NCBI RefSeq assembly: GCF_000283155.1
Contig: NW_004454225.1
Span: forward strand, 1,760,386-1,824,385
Reading direction: 5' to 3'
Source of the DNA: Ceratotherium simum simum
Taxonomy: Eukaryota > Chordata > Mammalia > Perissodactyla > Rhinocerotidae
DNA: 64,000 bases
Positions 41,705 to 53,539 of the stretch are shown piece after piece (the stretch's first letter is position 1; each line of letters begins with the position of its first letter). The notes under the pieces are model-generated. The model was not told the origin of the DNA and did no database searches. It saw nothing but the letters and a program-made list of their open reading frames with translations. A program made the translations under genes and the position numbers.

Positions 41705-43048
41705 TGTCGAGAGCATGAAAAGACAAGCCACAGACTGGGAGAAAATATTTGCAAAAGACATATCTGATAAAGGACTGTTATCCAAAATATACAAAGAATT
41801 CTTAAAACCCAACAATGAGAAAATGCACAACCTGATTAAAAAACAGGCAGAAGAGGGCTGGCCCCGTGGCCTGGTGTTTAAGTTCAGCGTGCTCTGTTTC
41901 AGTGGCCCAGGTTCTCAGGTTCAGATCCCAGGCGCAGACCTATACCACTCGTCTGCCATGCTGTGGTGGCAACCCACATACAAGATAGAGGAAGATTGGC
42001 ACAGATGTTAGCTCAGGGCAAATCTTCCTCAGCAAAAAAAAAAAAAAAAAAAAAGGCAAAAGACCTGAACAGAAGCCTCATTGAAAAAGGTAAAAGATCG
42101 TAAGCTTATGAAAAAATGCTCAATATCATATATCATTAGGGAAATGCAAATTAAAACAATGAGATACCAGTACACACCTCTTAGAAAATCCAGGATTCAA
42201 AACACTGACAACACCAAATGTTGGCAAGGATGTGGAGCAACAGGAACTCTCATTAACTGCTAGTGGGAATGCAACATGGTACAGCCACTCTGAAAGACAG
42301 TTTGGCAGTTTCTTACAAAACTAAACATAGTCTTAACATATGATCCAACAATCATGCTCTTTGGCATTTACTCAAAGGAGCTGAAAACTTATTTCCACAC
42401 AAAAACCTCACATGGATGTTTATAGCAGGTTTATTCATAATTGCCAACACTTGGAAGCAACCAAGAAGTCCTTCAGGAGGTGAATGGATAAATAAACTGT
42501 GGTCCATCCAGGCAATGGAAAATTATTCAGTGCCAAAAAGAAATGAGCTATCAAGCTATGAAAAGACATGGAGGAAACTTAAATACATATTACTCAGTGA
42601 AAGAAGCCAATCTGAAAAGGCTGTACGTACTATATGATTCCAACTATATGACATTCTGGAAAAGGCAAAACTATGGAGACAGAAAAAGATCAAAGGTTGC
42701 CAAAGGTGAGGGGGCAGAAGGGATGAACAGGTGGAGCACAGAGGATTTTTAGGGCAGTGAAACTATTCTATGTGATCCTATAATGGTGGATACATGTCAT
42801 TATCCATTTGTCAAAACCCGTAGAATGTACAACACCAAGAATGAACCCCAGTGTAAACTATGGACTTTGGGTGATAATGAAGTGTCGATGTAGGTTCATC
42901 AGATGTAACAAATGTACCACTCTTTGGGGATGTTGATAATGGGGGAGGATATGCACATGTGGGGACAGGGAGTATAAGGAAAGTCTCCATCTTCTGCTCA
43001 ATTTTGCTGTCAACCTAAAACTGTTCTAAAAAAATTGTCTATTAAAAA
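41705..43048 (+). mobile_element. L1 LINE, 3' end of ORF2 and 3'UTR, 5'-truncated
   Basis: 'agacaagccacagactgggagaaaatatttgc', 'gactgttatccaaaatatacaaagaa', 'gcaaggatgtggagcaacaggaactctcatt', 'gtttatagcaggtttattcataattgcc' and 'caattttgctgtcaacctaaaactg' are in L1 order, ending in an A-rich tail. An ERE is inserted at 41855-42055. It is non-autonomous and decayed. Confidence 0.9.
41855..42055 (+). mobile_element. ERE SINE inserted in L1
   Basis: 'gggctggccccgtggcctgg' head, 'ggttcagatcccaggcgcag', 'gccatgctgtggtggc', 'gatgttagctcagggcaaatcttcctcagc' and a 21-A tail. The flanks 'aaacaggcagaag' and 'aaaaggcaaaag' are a slightly diverged target duplication of L1 sequence, so the ERE is younger than the L1. 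Confidence 0.9.
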
Positions 43049-43050
43049 CC

Positions 43051-43317
43051 AAAACAGGAGTCAGCCCAGTGGAGTAGCTGTTGGGTTTGCGCACTCTGCT
43101 TCAGCGGCCTGGGGTTGGCAGGTTTGGACCCCAGGTGCGGATCTATGCACTAGTCATCAGGCCATGCTGTGGTGGCGTCCATGTAGAAAATAGATGAAGA
43201 TGGGCACGGATGTTAGCTCAGGGCTAATCTTCCTCAGCAAAAAGAGGAAGATTGGCAACGGATGTTAGCTCAAGGCTGATCTTTCTCACTAAAAAAAAGC
43301 AAAAACAAAAACAAAAA
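43051..43317 (+). mobile_element. ERE SINE at the L1 tail
   Basis: A diverged head 'gagtcagcccagtggagtagc', then 'catgctgtggtggcgtcc', then two 'ggatgttagctca' modules and an A-rich end. It is inserted at the A-rich tail of the L1. Confidence 0.85.
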
Positions 43318-43437
43318 TCTCCCACCATGGCTGATTTCAAGCTACCAACATGACATCATTGAACTCAGAGGGGGGAAGAGATGTGCACAATTGGCTCTCA
43401 TGAGCAGGTGGAAGCCAGCCCCAGCACACCACTGCAC

Positions 43438-43461
43438 AAATGAATGAATGAATGAATGAAA
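43438..43461 (+). repeat. (AATG)n microsatellite
   Basis: Five to six copies of aatg near 'aaatgaatgaatgaatgaatgaa'. Confidence 0.8.
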
Positions 43462-44850
43462 TGTGCTAGCACTGGGAATATAAGAGAAGCCTTCAGGCTC
43501 TTCAGGAAGAAGCCTATTCAGACCTGCAAGAAGCTGGGCATGCAGCTGCAGGTCCAATTTCATTTCCAACCCAGGAGATAAAGGATCCAGGAGTCACATC
43601 TTTGACTTATTCAGGAAGAGGGACATTTGTTTCCTTTAATACCAAGCCTTGTCCAGGCGTCTACTGAGCGCCCCACTCAGACTAGTGGAAAGTGAGTGAG
43701 CCTGAGGCCGTGAAGGCAAGGGTACCAGTCAGGAGGATTTTGCCTGCAGGAAAATGGAACCCCAACCAGAAGTATCTTAAACAACAAGGGATTTATGATA
43801 TCCCATACAAGAAGTCCAGAGGGAGGGCAGTTCCCGGCTTATAGAATTCAATGGGTCAACAATGCCATCCTCTGAGCATCAGTGGTGTCTCCCCTTAGTG
43901 GCTGGTGCAGTTCCAGATATCACACGCAGGCTGACAGTGTGCAATGAAGAAGAGGAACATTCCCTCCCAATTTTAATTAGTGAGCAAAACCTTTCCCAGT
44001 TGTCCCTCAGCAGCCTTTCCCTCAGATCCCATTGGCAATGACTAGATGACATGCCATTGCTAAACCAACCATTCCCAAGAGAATGAGACCACCGTGCTTG
44101 GCTTAGACCAATTCGTGGGACTCCATAGGAGGCAGAAACTGGGAACCAGGCAGGGCTTTGCCCACAAGGAAGACGCAGGTGGGAGTAGGGTGGCTGTCGG
44201 CAATGGCTGTCAAGAACCAACCTACAGGGAATATTAGAAGAAGATTCACATATTTTATGGCCAAGTCATTCCATAAACATTTCTTGAGGTAATTAAGGAA
44301 CAAGAGGGCAGCATGAGGGAGCACAGCTCTTTCCCCCTCTAAACTGAAATGGACACACAAACCCTTCCATCATTCCTTCTCTATGGATTCCCATGTGCAG
44401 ACTAAGCCAGCATGTCAATGGGGACAGGTTCCATGCTATTCACAGAAACCAGAACTGTACATGTACATAGTGAGGCCCTGTGTCTGCTGCAGGGACAGAG
44501 GCCCCAGCGAGCTGGATCTGTGCCATAGTCCCAGCAATTCACTGATCCTGGCGTGAGACTCCCGCACGCAGGTGCTACAGGCATGGCTCTATCCAGGGTC
44601 ATTTGTGGCCACGTTCTGACGTGGGCCATCCCATCTTGACAGGTGAATTCCCCAGGGTGGGCAGCTCGTGGTGCCTCCCTCCCCCTGCTCTGACCTGGTT
44701 ATGGGGAGTTGCTAGGTAACTGCTCCGCAGCCCCTGCTTCCCACGCTGGAGGAGGCTGGGTTACCATGGCAAGTCCAGATGAGGTGGGGGATGCAGAGCA
44801 AAGGGAGCACTGGCCAGGGGGTCTGCAGCCTGGACGCTGCCCTCACTCTC
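43462..44850. other. Intergenic, nothing recognised
   Basis: No exon or clear repeat. GC content rises toward the 3' side. Confidence 0.5.
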
Positions 44851-44859
44851 TCTGGGCCA

Positions 44860-44965
44860 CCAGACCTTCGGGAAGTCTCTTCACTCCTCTGGACTTCAGT
44901 TTCCTTATCAGTAAAATGAAGGAGCTGGGTCTCTTCTTGCTCTAAACCGCTGATGTATGCAGATG
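44860..44965 (+). mobile_element. MIR fragment
   Basis: 'accttcgggaagtctcttcactcctctggacttcagtttccttatcagtaaaatgaagg' is the central MIR pattern. Confidence 0.65.
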
Positions 44966-44969
44966 GCAA

Positions 44970-46190
44970 AAACTAAATAAACACTGATCCTTAGACTCCT
45001 TTTAGGTGACAATGACTCAAGATGGGTGCAGAAAAGGAATGGATTGAGTTATTTGTCTTTAAAATAAAATAGAGAATCTAGCAAGCATGTGTCTCTATTA
45101 GGACAAATAAAAGTTATGGAGATTCTCCCTTCTGTTGACAGAAATTGAGCTTCCGGAATCCATATTCATGAGTCCCTGGGGCTCCCTAGGTCCTTTTCCA
45201 AAGCTAGACTTCCTAAGGAAGTCCCCTTAGGGTGTGTTGCCTTAGGGACCCCGGCTTGCTCAAGTGTGATGTCCTATCAGACAGGGTATACCCATTCCTG
45301 GGCTGTACTGGCCCTTCTGTCCCCACCGGAGCCACATCACCTTCCCAGGTGGCTGGGGCCAACTCCCGACTTGTGGGGCTCTGCACAAGCCTCTGAGATT
45401 CCCTGTTTGATCCTGCCTTTGTTCTGAGACCCAGCCCCACCCCCTTCCCTCATTCCTTCAATGAGATCCCTGCCCAGGCCCAGATACTGGGACTGCTGCA
45501 GTATCCAGCTCCTCCCCTCCCTGTCTTGTTCATGCTAATCCCTTTCCCAGAATCCAGATTCCTGCTGCTGAGGTTTCCTAACACTGGGGCTGCCATCCTG
45601 CCTGCCTGCTCGCCTGATTCTCCAGACACTGTAGGCTGCTGCTTCCCTGCCGGCCTGTGCCGCACCCCTCCACACTCCAGTGACCTTCTGCTGGTGCTCC
45701 TGAGGCTGCCGGCTGCACGGCACCACCACCACCATCTGATGCCCCCGTGAACCCAGAAAAGAGGCTGGGCCCCATCCCACCCCCAGCAGCTGGTCTGTCT
45801 TTCCCCTTCCTTCTGGGACTCTGGCTCCAGGGTCCAGTCCGAAGTCTTGGCCACTCCTGATCTGTCCCTACTGCCATAGACACATGGCGAACACCGTTAT
45901 GTCCACATGTGGCCCAGGAGGCTGGAGTCACATCAGAGAACATTCTCCATCCCCCCTCAACAGCCAAGTTTCCCCCTGATTGTGGGTAGAAGGAGGAATT
46001 CATATCTTGTACCTAGGAAGTGAGAGCCACTGGGGTGTCAGGATAAGCAGCCTTTCAGCTGCCGACTGTGCTCTGGGGCACTCTAGAGCCTCCCAGCCCT
46101 GTAGAGAAAGCCCCATCCTAGAGCTGTGCACCCCAGTCCCCCCTCTTTCCTAATCGTCCACTACTTTCCCCTGCAGGAGATATGGAAAAG
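44970..46190. other. Intergenic, GC-rich, nothing recognised
   Basis: Several open frames on both strands reflect GC content; none has recognisable protein features. Confidence 0.5.
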
Positions 46191-46194
46191 TAGA

Positions 46195-46390
46195 GAAGGC
46201 ACAAGCTTTGAGTCAGACAGACCTGGGTCCAGTCCAGACTCCGCCACGACTATGTGAGCCTGGCCACGTTACTTGACCTCTCTGAGCTGATCTAGGGAAC
46301 CAGAGATGATAGCACTGAGTTGTCATGAGAAGTAAACAGAATTATAGGAGCTGCTTGGTGAGGGCCCAGCAAATGGTGGGCAGCCCCACC
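46195..46390 (+). mobile_element. MIR SINE
   Basis: 'gacagacctgggtccagtccagactccgcc', 'ttacttgacctctctgagctg' and 'ggtgagggcccagcaaatgg' in MIR order. Confidence 0.75.
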
Positions 46391-46759
46391 ACACATTCTA
46401 TCTTGTCAGAAACAGCCCTCTTCACCCCACCCCACCCCTAGTGACATGTTGCTGCAAAGGCCTCCTCTCCTTTGAAACCTGCCTGTCCTGTATTCAGTGC
46501 TCCTCGGGCTAAGTCTCTCTGCGCCCATCAAACTGATAGCTTGCTGACGTAGTAAATCGACTCTGGGAGAGCTCCCTTCCCTGGGCCCCACCCATACTCG
46601 TCCAGGTGATGGCTGCCCTGTAATGGTGGCCCACAAGAGACAAAGTGCTTAGGGTGTTGGCCAAATAAAAGAGTGATTCTTGAAGGGAGAACAGCCTGGC
46701 CAGGCAGAGGGGTCAGCAGCATCCCAGAGGTGTCAGCAGCCACCATTACTGCCCCTGGC

Positions 46760-47215
46760 CAGTCTGCCTGCCTCCGGGCTCTCCACTACCTTACACATCA
46801 CCCCACCCAGATCAGGCACTTTCTCTACTAGAAAATCTCTCCCCTGCCATCCCCAGCTTGGGGTTCAAGCAGCCTCCAGATGGGGGGTGAGTAGAGGCAG
46901 GACTTCTGGGCTACTCTCTGCCCTGAATCTTGTCCTGCATTTTCTTTCCTTGGTGACTGTACTCATGCAGGTCCCTCCACCTGGAGTGTGCCTTTCTTTC
47001 TATTGACTTCTGTCCACATGCCAGCCAGCCTGCAAGGCCAAGGAAAATGCCACCTTCTCCACAAAGTCTCCCTTGATTCCACCCTCAGCCTAGGGCAACT
47101 CTCCCTCTGCTGAACCATCTCCTGACATTGCTCCTCTGGCCTTGCCGTGGAGGGGTGTGTGTGCTCAGGGCCTGTGTCCTGTGACATTAGGGTTCCAGTT
47201 CCCAAACACAGGGAT
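46760..47215 (+). mobile_element. L2 LINE fragment
   Basis: 'tgcaggtccctccacctggagtgtgcc', 'caaggccaaggaaaatgccaccttctccacaaagtctcccttgattccacc' and 'gctgaaccatctcctgac' match the L2 3' region. Confidence 0.65.
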
Positions 47216-47489
47216 GAGAAGACACTAAGTAAGTAAATAATTCCGGCCCAGGTCCCTTGGTTGGGGTCAGAGCTGTTTTAACATTTGTCTACAAATGTTT
47301 CAGACACACCCCAGTTCCCAGCACTGCCCGCAATCCAGAGAAGGAGGTGCAGCAGCACTCTGCCCTACAGGGGTGAAAACTGTTCATGCCGCCCCAACGG
47401 CCTACAGGGTGCGCGGCTCCCGGAACTCCCGTTTCTGTGCTGCTGCCAAGAGAAAGTGAGAGAACACTCTGGCCCTTCCTGTGGCTTCC

Positions 47490-47720
47490 CTCCTAATGCC
47501 TCCCCGGCCTCAAACTGGAGCAGCCTTCTTTCTCCACCTCTCACGGGTCCTGTGCTCTCTGCCAGGCACGTCCATCTCAACCATTTGCATCCTGCCCTTT
47601 CCCAGCTCATACACCATCCATGGCTCCCAACTGCCAACAGAGTTAAGCTCAAACTCACCCTGGAATCAAGGATTCAGGAACTTGCATGGAGCAACCTATA
47701 TTTCCGGCCCAATCCTCTCC
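47490..47720 (+). mobile_element. Probable L2 fragment
   Basis: 'gcctgccctttcccagctcatac'-like wording and 'ggctcccaactgccaacagagttaagctcaaactc' resemble the L2 'cttcccattgc...aaatccaaactc' block. Diverged. Confidence 0.45.
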
Positions 47721-47749
47721 CTGTCCTTCCCCCATCCCTGAAACACCCA

Positions 47750-47925
47750 CATGTGTATGTATTCACATACATGTAATCACATACACATGTACACACACAA
47801 ATGCACACTTATACACACATATACATGTACATATATATACACATACACATGTACACACACATACACAAATGCACACTTATACATACACACATATATATGC
47901 ACATATGTATTCCCACATACACCAT
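47750..47925 (+). repeat. Complex CA/TA-rich simple repeat
   Basis: An alternating purine-pyrimidine tract of cacata, catgtaca and atatata units, with the longer word 'acacaaatgcacacttata' present twice (47797-47815 and 47864-47882). Confidence 0.85.
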
Positions 47926-47976
47926 GACCCAAACTAATTTGTTAGTTTAGCCTGTATTTGCCTTGAGTATCACATT

Positions 47977-48016
47977 CGTTCACTCATTCATCCATCCATT
48001 CATTCATCCACTCAAC
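47977..48016 (+). repeat. (CATT/CATC)n tract
   Basis: Repeated cattcatccatc units, degenerate. Confidence 0.7.
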
Positions 48017-48235
48017 ATTCCCTCAGTGCCATGTCCCTGTTAGACCTGGGGATGCAAATAGGACGGGCACAATTTTCCTGCTTCTCCTAGAAGTTGCCAG
48101 TACCCAGAATGCTCTCCCACCTCCTTTCTGAGTTTCTAAGTCCTTGAAGCCCAGCTTGAGGTCCACCTCCCTGGAAAAGCCTTCCCAGCTTCTCAGCCCT
48201 CGGGTACCTGCTCCTGCTTTTTGGTTCCTGTAGCA

Positions 48236-48425
48236 GCGCTGTCTAAAAGAACTTTCTGAGATGAAGGAAATGTTCTAAAGCAGCACTATCCAATATGATA
48301 GCCATCAGCCCACTGGTTATTCAAATGTGTCCGGTGTGACTGAGGAACTGAATTTCTTACCTTTATTTAATTTTGATTAGTTTAAATTTAAATAATAGCA
48401 ACCATACTGGAGAGTGCAGTTCTAT
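48236..48425 (+). mobile_element. hAT/MER-type element
   Basis: 'gcgctgtctaaaagaactttctgagatgaaggaaatgttc', 'gcactatccaatatgatagcc' and 'gtgtgactgaggaactgaatttc' are the left part; the right end is 'accatactggagagtgcag'. Confidence 0.7.
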
Positions 48426-48429
48426 TGTA

Positions 48430-48650
48430 TAACCCATCTGGGCCCTTAGGTCCCACAGACTTGGTGGCAAGTGGACTTGGGTTTGAATCCTTAGCTGTGT
48501 GACCCTGATCAGATTGCTAAACCTCTCTGAGCCTCAGCTTTATCAGTCATATCATGAGTGGGTTGTAATGCATAATGTGAGGATGAAATGAGCAAATGTA
48601 TGCCTGGTGCCTAGGAAATGCTCAGAAAACTTGTTGAATCTGAGTTTTTA
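48430..48650 (+). mobile_element. MIR SINE
   Basis: 'acttgggtttgaatcc', 'gctgtgtgaccctgatcag', 'cctctctgagcctcagctt' and 'gcctggtgcctaggaaatgctc' in order. Confidence 0.85.
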
Positions 48651-48654
48651 TCTC

Positions 48655-49713
48655 TAGAAATTGAATAATTATTTGTGGATGATGATCCCTAACATACCCT
48701 GAACCTGAAGTTAATATTGTTAAAGGTTTTAGAATATGTTCAGTTGGCCTGAAACAATGTAGAATTTCTGCCTCCCGTGCAGCTTCAAGGGAGAGTAGAC
48801 AGCGGGGGAGATAGGAGGCTTCAGAAATCCCTTTGTTTTCTGCCCCTTTTGAGCCGGGAGCAGGTCCGTGTTTTTTCTTAAACCCCCTACAACATAGTGC
48901 TTCATGTATGTTTGCTGATTCAGGATTGTTTTCACTGAGAATAATACTCAGAATTCAGTCTAATGAATATTTATGAAGCACTACTCTGGTGAGATTCTAC
49001 GGGAAACATGGCAGCAAACCACGCTAGTTCCTCACCTTAGAAACTTAATCTAACGGTGGAGGCAAGAAGTATGCTCGTGATCGTGCTGCCCTCTGACTCT
49101 GGGCGTGAAGCTCTTGGGATGGGCCGTTCTGGTCAGGCACAGTGCCTCTGCCGCAGCGGCAAGAGATGAGAGGCATCTGAGGTTGTCTTGGTCCATCTCC
49201 TTCATGGTCGGGAATCTTCTTCTGATCCTAAGCCAGCAGAAACAGAGCAAGAGGCACTGAAGACCAGAGGGCAGAAACTCAAGCTAATCGGCCACGGTCG
49301 CCTCTCTGTGACCAGCTCCCACTCTGGGGCACTGCACCCCCAAAACACACAAGGGGCTGACTCTGCAAAGGGACCGCTGCAGCTGCAGCTGGGTGGGGTG
49401 CGGGGGTAGGGGAGGAGTCTCCAGGTGAGGGCCTCTTCCTAGGCAGGCCTCCAGCTGAACTCTGCCCTCTGCCCCCTTCCTGATCCTGGTCCCCGCCCCC
49501 ATCTGCCCTGTGGTCTGTGCCTCCTAGGACCATGTGGATGCCAAAATCCTTCTTTACTTTTAAAGATGATCAAAAATGTCCCCCGTGTCGTGTACCCTAC
49601 GCCACACATCCTGTTTTCTCTCTGTCTCCCCCACCCCTCTCACACATACACAGCCACACTGTATAACTGAATGGCTGAAAGAACTCATGTTCAATTGAGT
49701 TGCCTTTTGCATT
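48655..49713. other. Intergenic, nothing recognised
   Basis: No exon or clear repeat. The part around 49300-49510 is GC-rich. Confidence 0.5.
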
Positions 49714-49729
49714 CCAGGTTCTTATTCTT

Positions 49730-49967
49730 TTTTGGGGGAGGGTTGAGGAAGACTGGCTCTGAGCAAACAGCCATTGCCAATCCTCTTCCTTTTGCTGAGG
49801 AAGACTGGCTCTGAGCCAAGATCTGTGCCCATCTTCCTCCACTTTATGTGGGACGCCGCCACAGCATGGCTCGATAAGTGGTGCCGCGCCCAGGATCCGA
49901 ACCTGCGAGCCCCGGGCTGCCAAAGTGCGGTGCACAAACTCAACTACTGTGCCACTGGGCCGGCCCC
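49730..49967 (-). mobile_element. ERE1-type SINE (reverse) with clean target duplication
   Basis: Reverse ERE: 'gaggaagactggctctgagc' twice, 'gacgccgccacagcatggc', 'ggatccgaacctgcgagccc' and 'gggccggcccc'. The 16-bp direct repeat ccaggttcttattctt flanks it exactly at 49714-49729 and 49968-49983. Confidence 0.93.
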
Positions 49968-50084
49968 CCAGGTTCTTATTCTTATATTCTTACTTTTTCC
50001 AGGGGAAGAGAGAAAATCCTAGCCAGTTTTAAAAAGGAATTCCCAGTCAGTTTAAAGTAAAATGAGGGTAGAGGAGAGGGGAAC

Positions 50085-51135
50085 CGGGGTGAAAGTCCAG
50101 TGTTTAGGGTATAATGCCTGGGAACACCATGATGAATAAGACAGCCCTGCCCTCAAGGCACCTGCCACCTGTTGGGGGAGACAAACCATTACCCACAGAA
50201 CTTCAGCGCTAAACTGGGATTAAGCGTGAAGTGAGGGCACCTAACCCAGACTTGGAGGGCAGGAAAGATGCCAGGGAGAAAGTGACCAAGCTGAAGACTG
50301 AAGGATTCGGAAGAGTAGCTGGTGGACTGAAGAGAAAAGCATTTCAGCAGCAGGAGCTCCCTCAGCCAAGACGGGACATGTCAAGGAAGGGGGAGAGGAG
50401 ACGGAAGGAACCTAACAGGTTTGGATCATAAATGGTCACAAGGTGCTTGGGCTTTAGCAATCACCTTGGGGAACCTTGGAAGAGTTTTACGCAGGGAAAT
50501 GACATAATATATTTGCATTTTAGAAGGGATTTGAGGGGAGAAGATCAAGTTAGGAAGACCAGCTGGGAGGCTTTTGCAACAATGCAGGGTTTGGAGGGAG
50601 ATGGGAGGGGGGTAGCAGCAGGGATGGAGGGAAGACGGCTAATGAGAGACAGACATCACAGAAGAAGCCACTTCTGGCCTGGTGGCCAAGAGAGAGGAGA
50701 AGAGTCCAAATGCATACATGTTTCCCACTCGGGCAGCCAGGCAGACGGTGGTGTCATTCTGGAGGAGAGAAACTCAGAAGGAACAGCAGTCGGGGGCGGG
50801 TAGAGGAGAAAGGGGAGGATGGGTTCCTTTTGAGACATGGACTTGGAGGTGCCTGTAAGATGTCCGAGTAGAGGTGACCAGCAGGCAGCCTGGTAAACTG
50901 GTATGGAGTTGAGGAGCAAATTGAGGAGTCAAGATAGAAGTGCGAGAGCCATTTGAGCCACAGGGAAGTGAGACTGCCCATGGAGCGTGTGAGGTCTCAA
51001 AGACAAGGCCAAAGAGGAGCCGTGAGGAACACCAACATTTAAGGCATGGACGAAGGAGACTGACAAGGAGTGGCAGGGAGGTGCAGAAAAACCAGGGAAT
51101 CGGGGTGTCAGGGAAGCAGGGGCAGTTCAAAGTGG
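50085..51135 (+). repeat. Long dispersed mammalian repeat, family not assigned
   Basis: Phrases such as 'agacagccctgccctcaaggcacctg', 'ttacgcagggaaatgacataatatatttgcattttagaagg', 'ggacttggaggtgcctgtaagatgtcc' and 'gccgtgaggaacaccaacattt' occur in this order in a repeat that is widespread in mammals. I recognise the text but cannot name the family with confidence. It makes the long open frames here on both strands meaningless. Confidence 0.5.
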
Positions 51136-51189
51136 TTGGGGAGAGGAGCCTATAGGCTTCCAAGGTTGCAGATAGAACAAAGTCCCTGA

Positions 51190-52075
51190 GTCTGGAAGGC
51201 CTGGGAGGGCAGGAACTTGCCTAGTTCCTAATCAGTGCTCAGTAAATCACTCATGGCTGAAGAGATGGAAACCTCAGTTGAGTCGTGAAGGGGCAGGGGA
51301 GAGGCCTCAGTGTGTCCATTTCTCCAGGCCAGCAGAGCGGGTCAGAGGTGAGTTGCTCAACTAGTTCAGTTCTAGGATCTACACCCTTCCTCCCCATGGT
51401 ATCCGCTATGACCACCTCCTCTTCTTCTCTCACCCTCTCTGGGAACAGGCAGCAAGCACAAACTTTACAGAGGCGTGAGAGCCCTCAAAGTTTTATAGCA
51501 GGTGCTCATGAAACAAATTGCCACAGAGGAAAAAAAAGTCAGCCCTGGGAAGCTTATCCAAGAATATATCATGAGGTGGGCTATTTTGGGACTCTTATTA
51601 CACAGGAGAGCCTGGGAAAATAGACGTGCAGGGATGAACACAGCTACAACTAATGTTAACTGCAAGGTGTCATATCTTGACTGCACACACGGCCGGCAAC
51701 GTGCGTTAGGCGAGAGGAAGGGGAACCAGAGCCAAGTAGCCAGGCGGGAGGGGGGAGGCGTCTGCCGGAAAAGGAGGTGGGAGGGAAATTTCTTGAAGGA
51801 AGCACGATTTCTCAGAAAGGCACAGTCACCTTGGGCGAGGTGGCCTCTGAAGTTGGAAACGCAACCCTGATGGGCCCCCCCCAGCTCAGGTGAACTCCAG
51901 ACCCAGGACTGGAGGGACCAGTAGAGGACCAGAGGCTTTCCTAGGGTGTCACCGCCTCATGGAGTGTCCCCAGACTCGAAGCAGATAGAGCCTGTGCCTA
52001 AAAGAAATCATTTTCCCAGTTGGTAAGGCTTTTTTAAAATCCCACTAATAATGCACAGCGTATTTAGCTGTGTGG
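51190..52075. other. Intergenic, nothing recognised
   Basis: A short L2-like tail ('tcagtgctcagtaaatcactcatggctga') is at about 51230-51262. The rest shows no exon or clear repeat. Confidence 0.45.
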
Positions 52076-52077
52076 TA

Positions 52078-52215
52078 GGGTGGAAGGCCTGGGGATCAGG
52101 CTGCGTGGATGTGTGTCCCAGCATTTCCACTTGCTAGCTTATAACCTTGAACGGGCCATCTCACCTCCCAGAGCTTCAGTTTATTCATCTGTAACACTTC
52201 ACAGTAATCCCTTTC
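52078..52215 (+). mobile_element. MIR fragment
   Basis: 'ttccacttgctagcttataaccttgaacgggcc' and 'agagcttcagtttattcatctgtaac' fit the centre of MIR. Confidence 0.7.
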
Positions 52216-52619
52216 ACAGTCTATTTTATCAGATTGGGGGCAAAGGGGGGGAATCAAAATAGGTAATTGTACATTAAAATGCCTCCATAGCCTGCAATCG
52301 ATCTGTGAATGCCATTGTGTCACTTATCACCCTGCCTTGTAAAGGTGGCTGTGGGTATCTGACTCCCAGCTAAACTAAGGGAGCCACCAGGGCAGCTAGC
52401 TCGCAGGCCTGATTCCTCTTTTTTATTCTCGGTGGCAAGCGTGTTACCTAGTACACAGTAACTGCTCAAAGATATTCATTGCATAAGTAAGTCATCGGTA
52501 TGTAAAGAGAAATACTACGAAAAGGCCACAGTGTGTTTCACAACTAGTGTTTCCTGTTAGATCTAGCAAAGATCTTTTCCAATGTTACTAAAATATTCTG
52601 CTGTGATTCTAACCTTCTG

Positions 52620-52860
52620 TCCAATTCCAGCTCATGTCACATAACATTTGTGCTCCTTGAAAGCAAACACCATGTCTTAATCATTCCACTTCAGTGTAAG
52701 CGCCACGTGGTAAAGACTTGGTTTTGTTCAAGGCTGCACCCCCAGCACCTAGAACAGGGCCTGGTGCTTAGCAAGACTCAAGAAGGATTTGGTAAATGAG
52801 TGAATGGTTTCTAACCCTCAGCGCAAGGCTAGGCATTCAGCAAATGTTTGTTGAATGAAT
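52620..52860 (+). mobile_element. L2 3' end fragment(s)
   Basis: 'ctccttgaaagcaaacaccatgtctt', 'cacccccagcacctagaacagggcctggtgc' and 'cattcagcaaatgtttgttgaatgaat' are L2 termini, apparently two partial copies. Confidence 0.8.
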
Positions 52861-52924
52861 CAATTATTAAACAAGGGGAACACTATCTCTTTATACTGTC
52901 CCTTTCTAGCATCCTTAACTGAGG

Positions 52925-53160
52925 CATTATGGCAAGGTGAGTAGATAGGCAAGTATTGGAGTCAGTTGCTCTGGGTTTGAATCCTGGCTCTTCTACTTAC
53001 TAGTTGGGTAACCTAGAGTGAGCTGCTGAACCTCTCTGTGCTTCAGGATTCTCACCTGTAAAATGGGGATAATAATTTTCTAATAGGATTACATGAATTT
53101 ATTGGAAATATACAGAAAATATTTAACACAGTGCCTGGCACGTAATTTCTGCTATTTTTT
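52925..53160 (+). mobile_element. MIR SINE
   Basis: Nearly full: 'ctctgggtttgaatcctggctcttctacttactag', 'cacctgtaaaatggggataataa' and 'cacagtgcctggcacg'. Confidence 0.9.
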
Positions 53161-53164
53161 AATG

Positions 53165-53289
53165 ACCATATCAGTCTCTTAATAACCGTCAGTGGTCTCC
53201 CTCTAGCTACAGAATAAGATCTAATGTCAAAGTCCCCACAATTTGACCCCAACATCCCTCTTTCCAGTCCTGTCTTCCCACGCTTATAT
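53165..53289 (+). mobile_element. L2 fragment
   Basis: 'gtcagtggtctccctctagctacagaataagatctaatgtcaaagtcc' is the L2 'cttcccattgc...aaatccaa' block. Confidence 0.65.
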
Positions 53290-53530
53290 CACTAACTAAA
53301 CTTTACCAGCTGTTACGCTGTGCCAGACACTCTGCTAAGTGGTGTATATCCATTAACTTGTTTCCCTTCTCACACGGCCCTGTTAGGGAGGACGTATTAT
53401 TACCCATACTTCACTGATGTGACCAAGGCTCAGAAAGAAGAAGTCACTTTCCCAGGGATACACAGGAAAGTGGGATTCCATATCAGGACTCTGACGCGAA
53501 AGTTCACGCTCTTATTCACTGGCCTCTGAA
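53290..53530 (-). mobile_element. MIR SINE (reverse)
   Basis: 'tgtgccagacactctgctaag', 'ccctgttagggaggacgtattattaccc' and 'caaggctcagaaagaag' in reverse MIR order. Confidence 0.8.
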
Positions 53531-53539
53531 ATCCTTGCT

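Noticed and set aside
43438..43461. A possible CRISPR-like or regularly spaced repeat
   Set aside because: It is a plain tetranucleotide microsatellite; no spaced repeat array exists in this vertebrate window.
47285..47776. A 163-residue frame
   Set aside because: It runs through probable L2 text into a CA/TA simple repeat; no domain.
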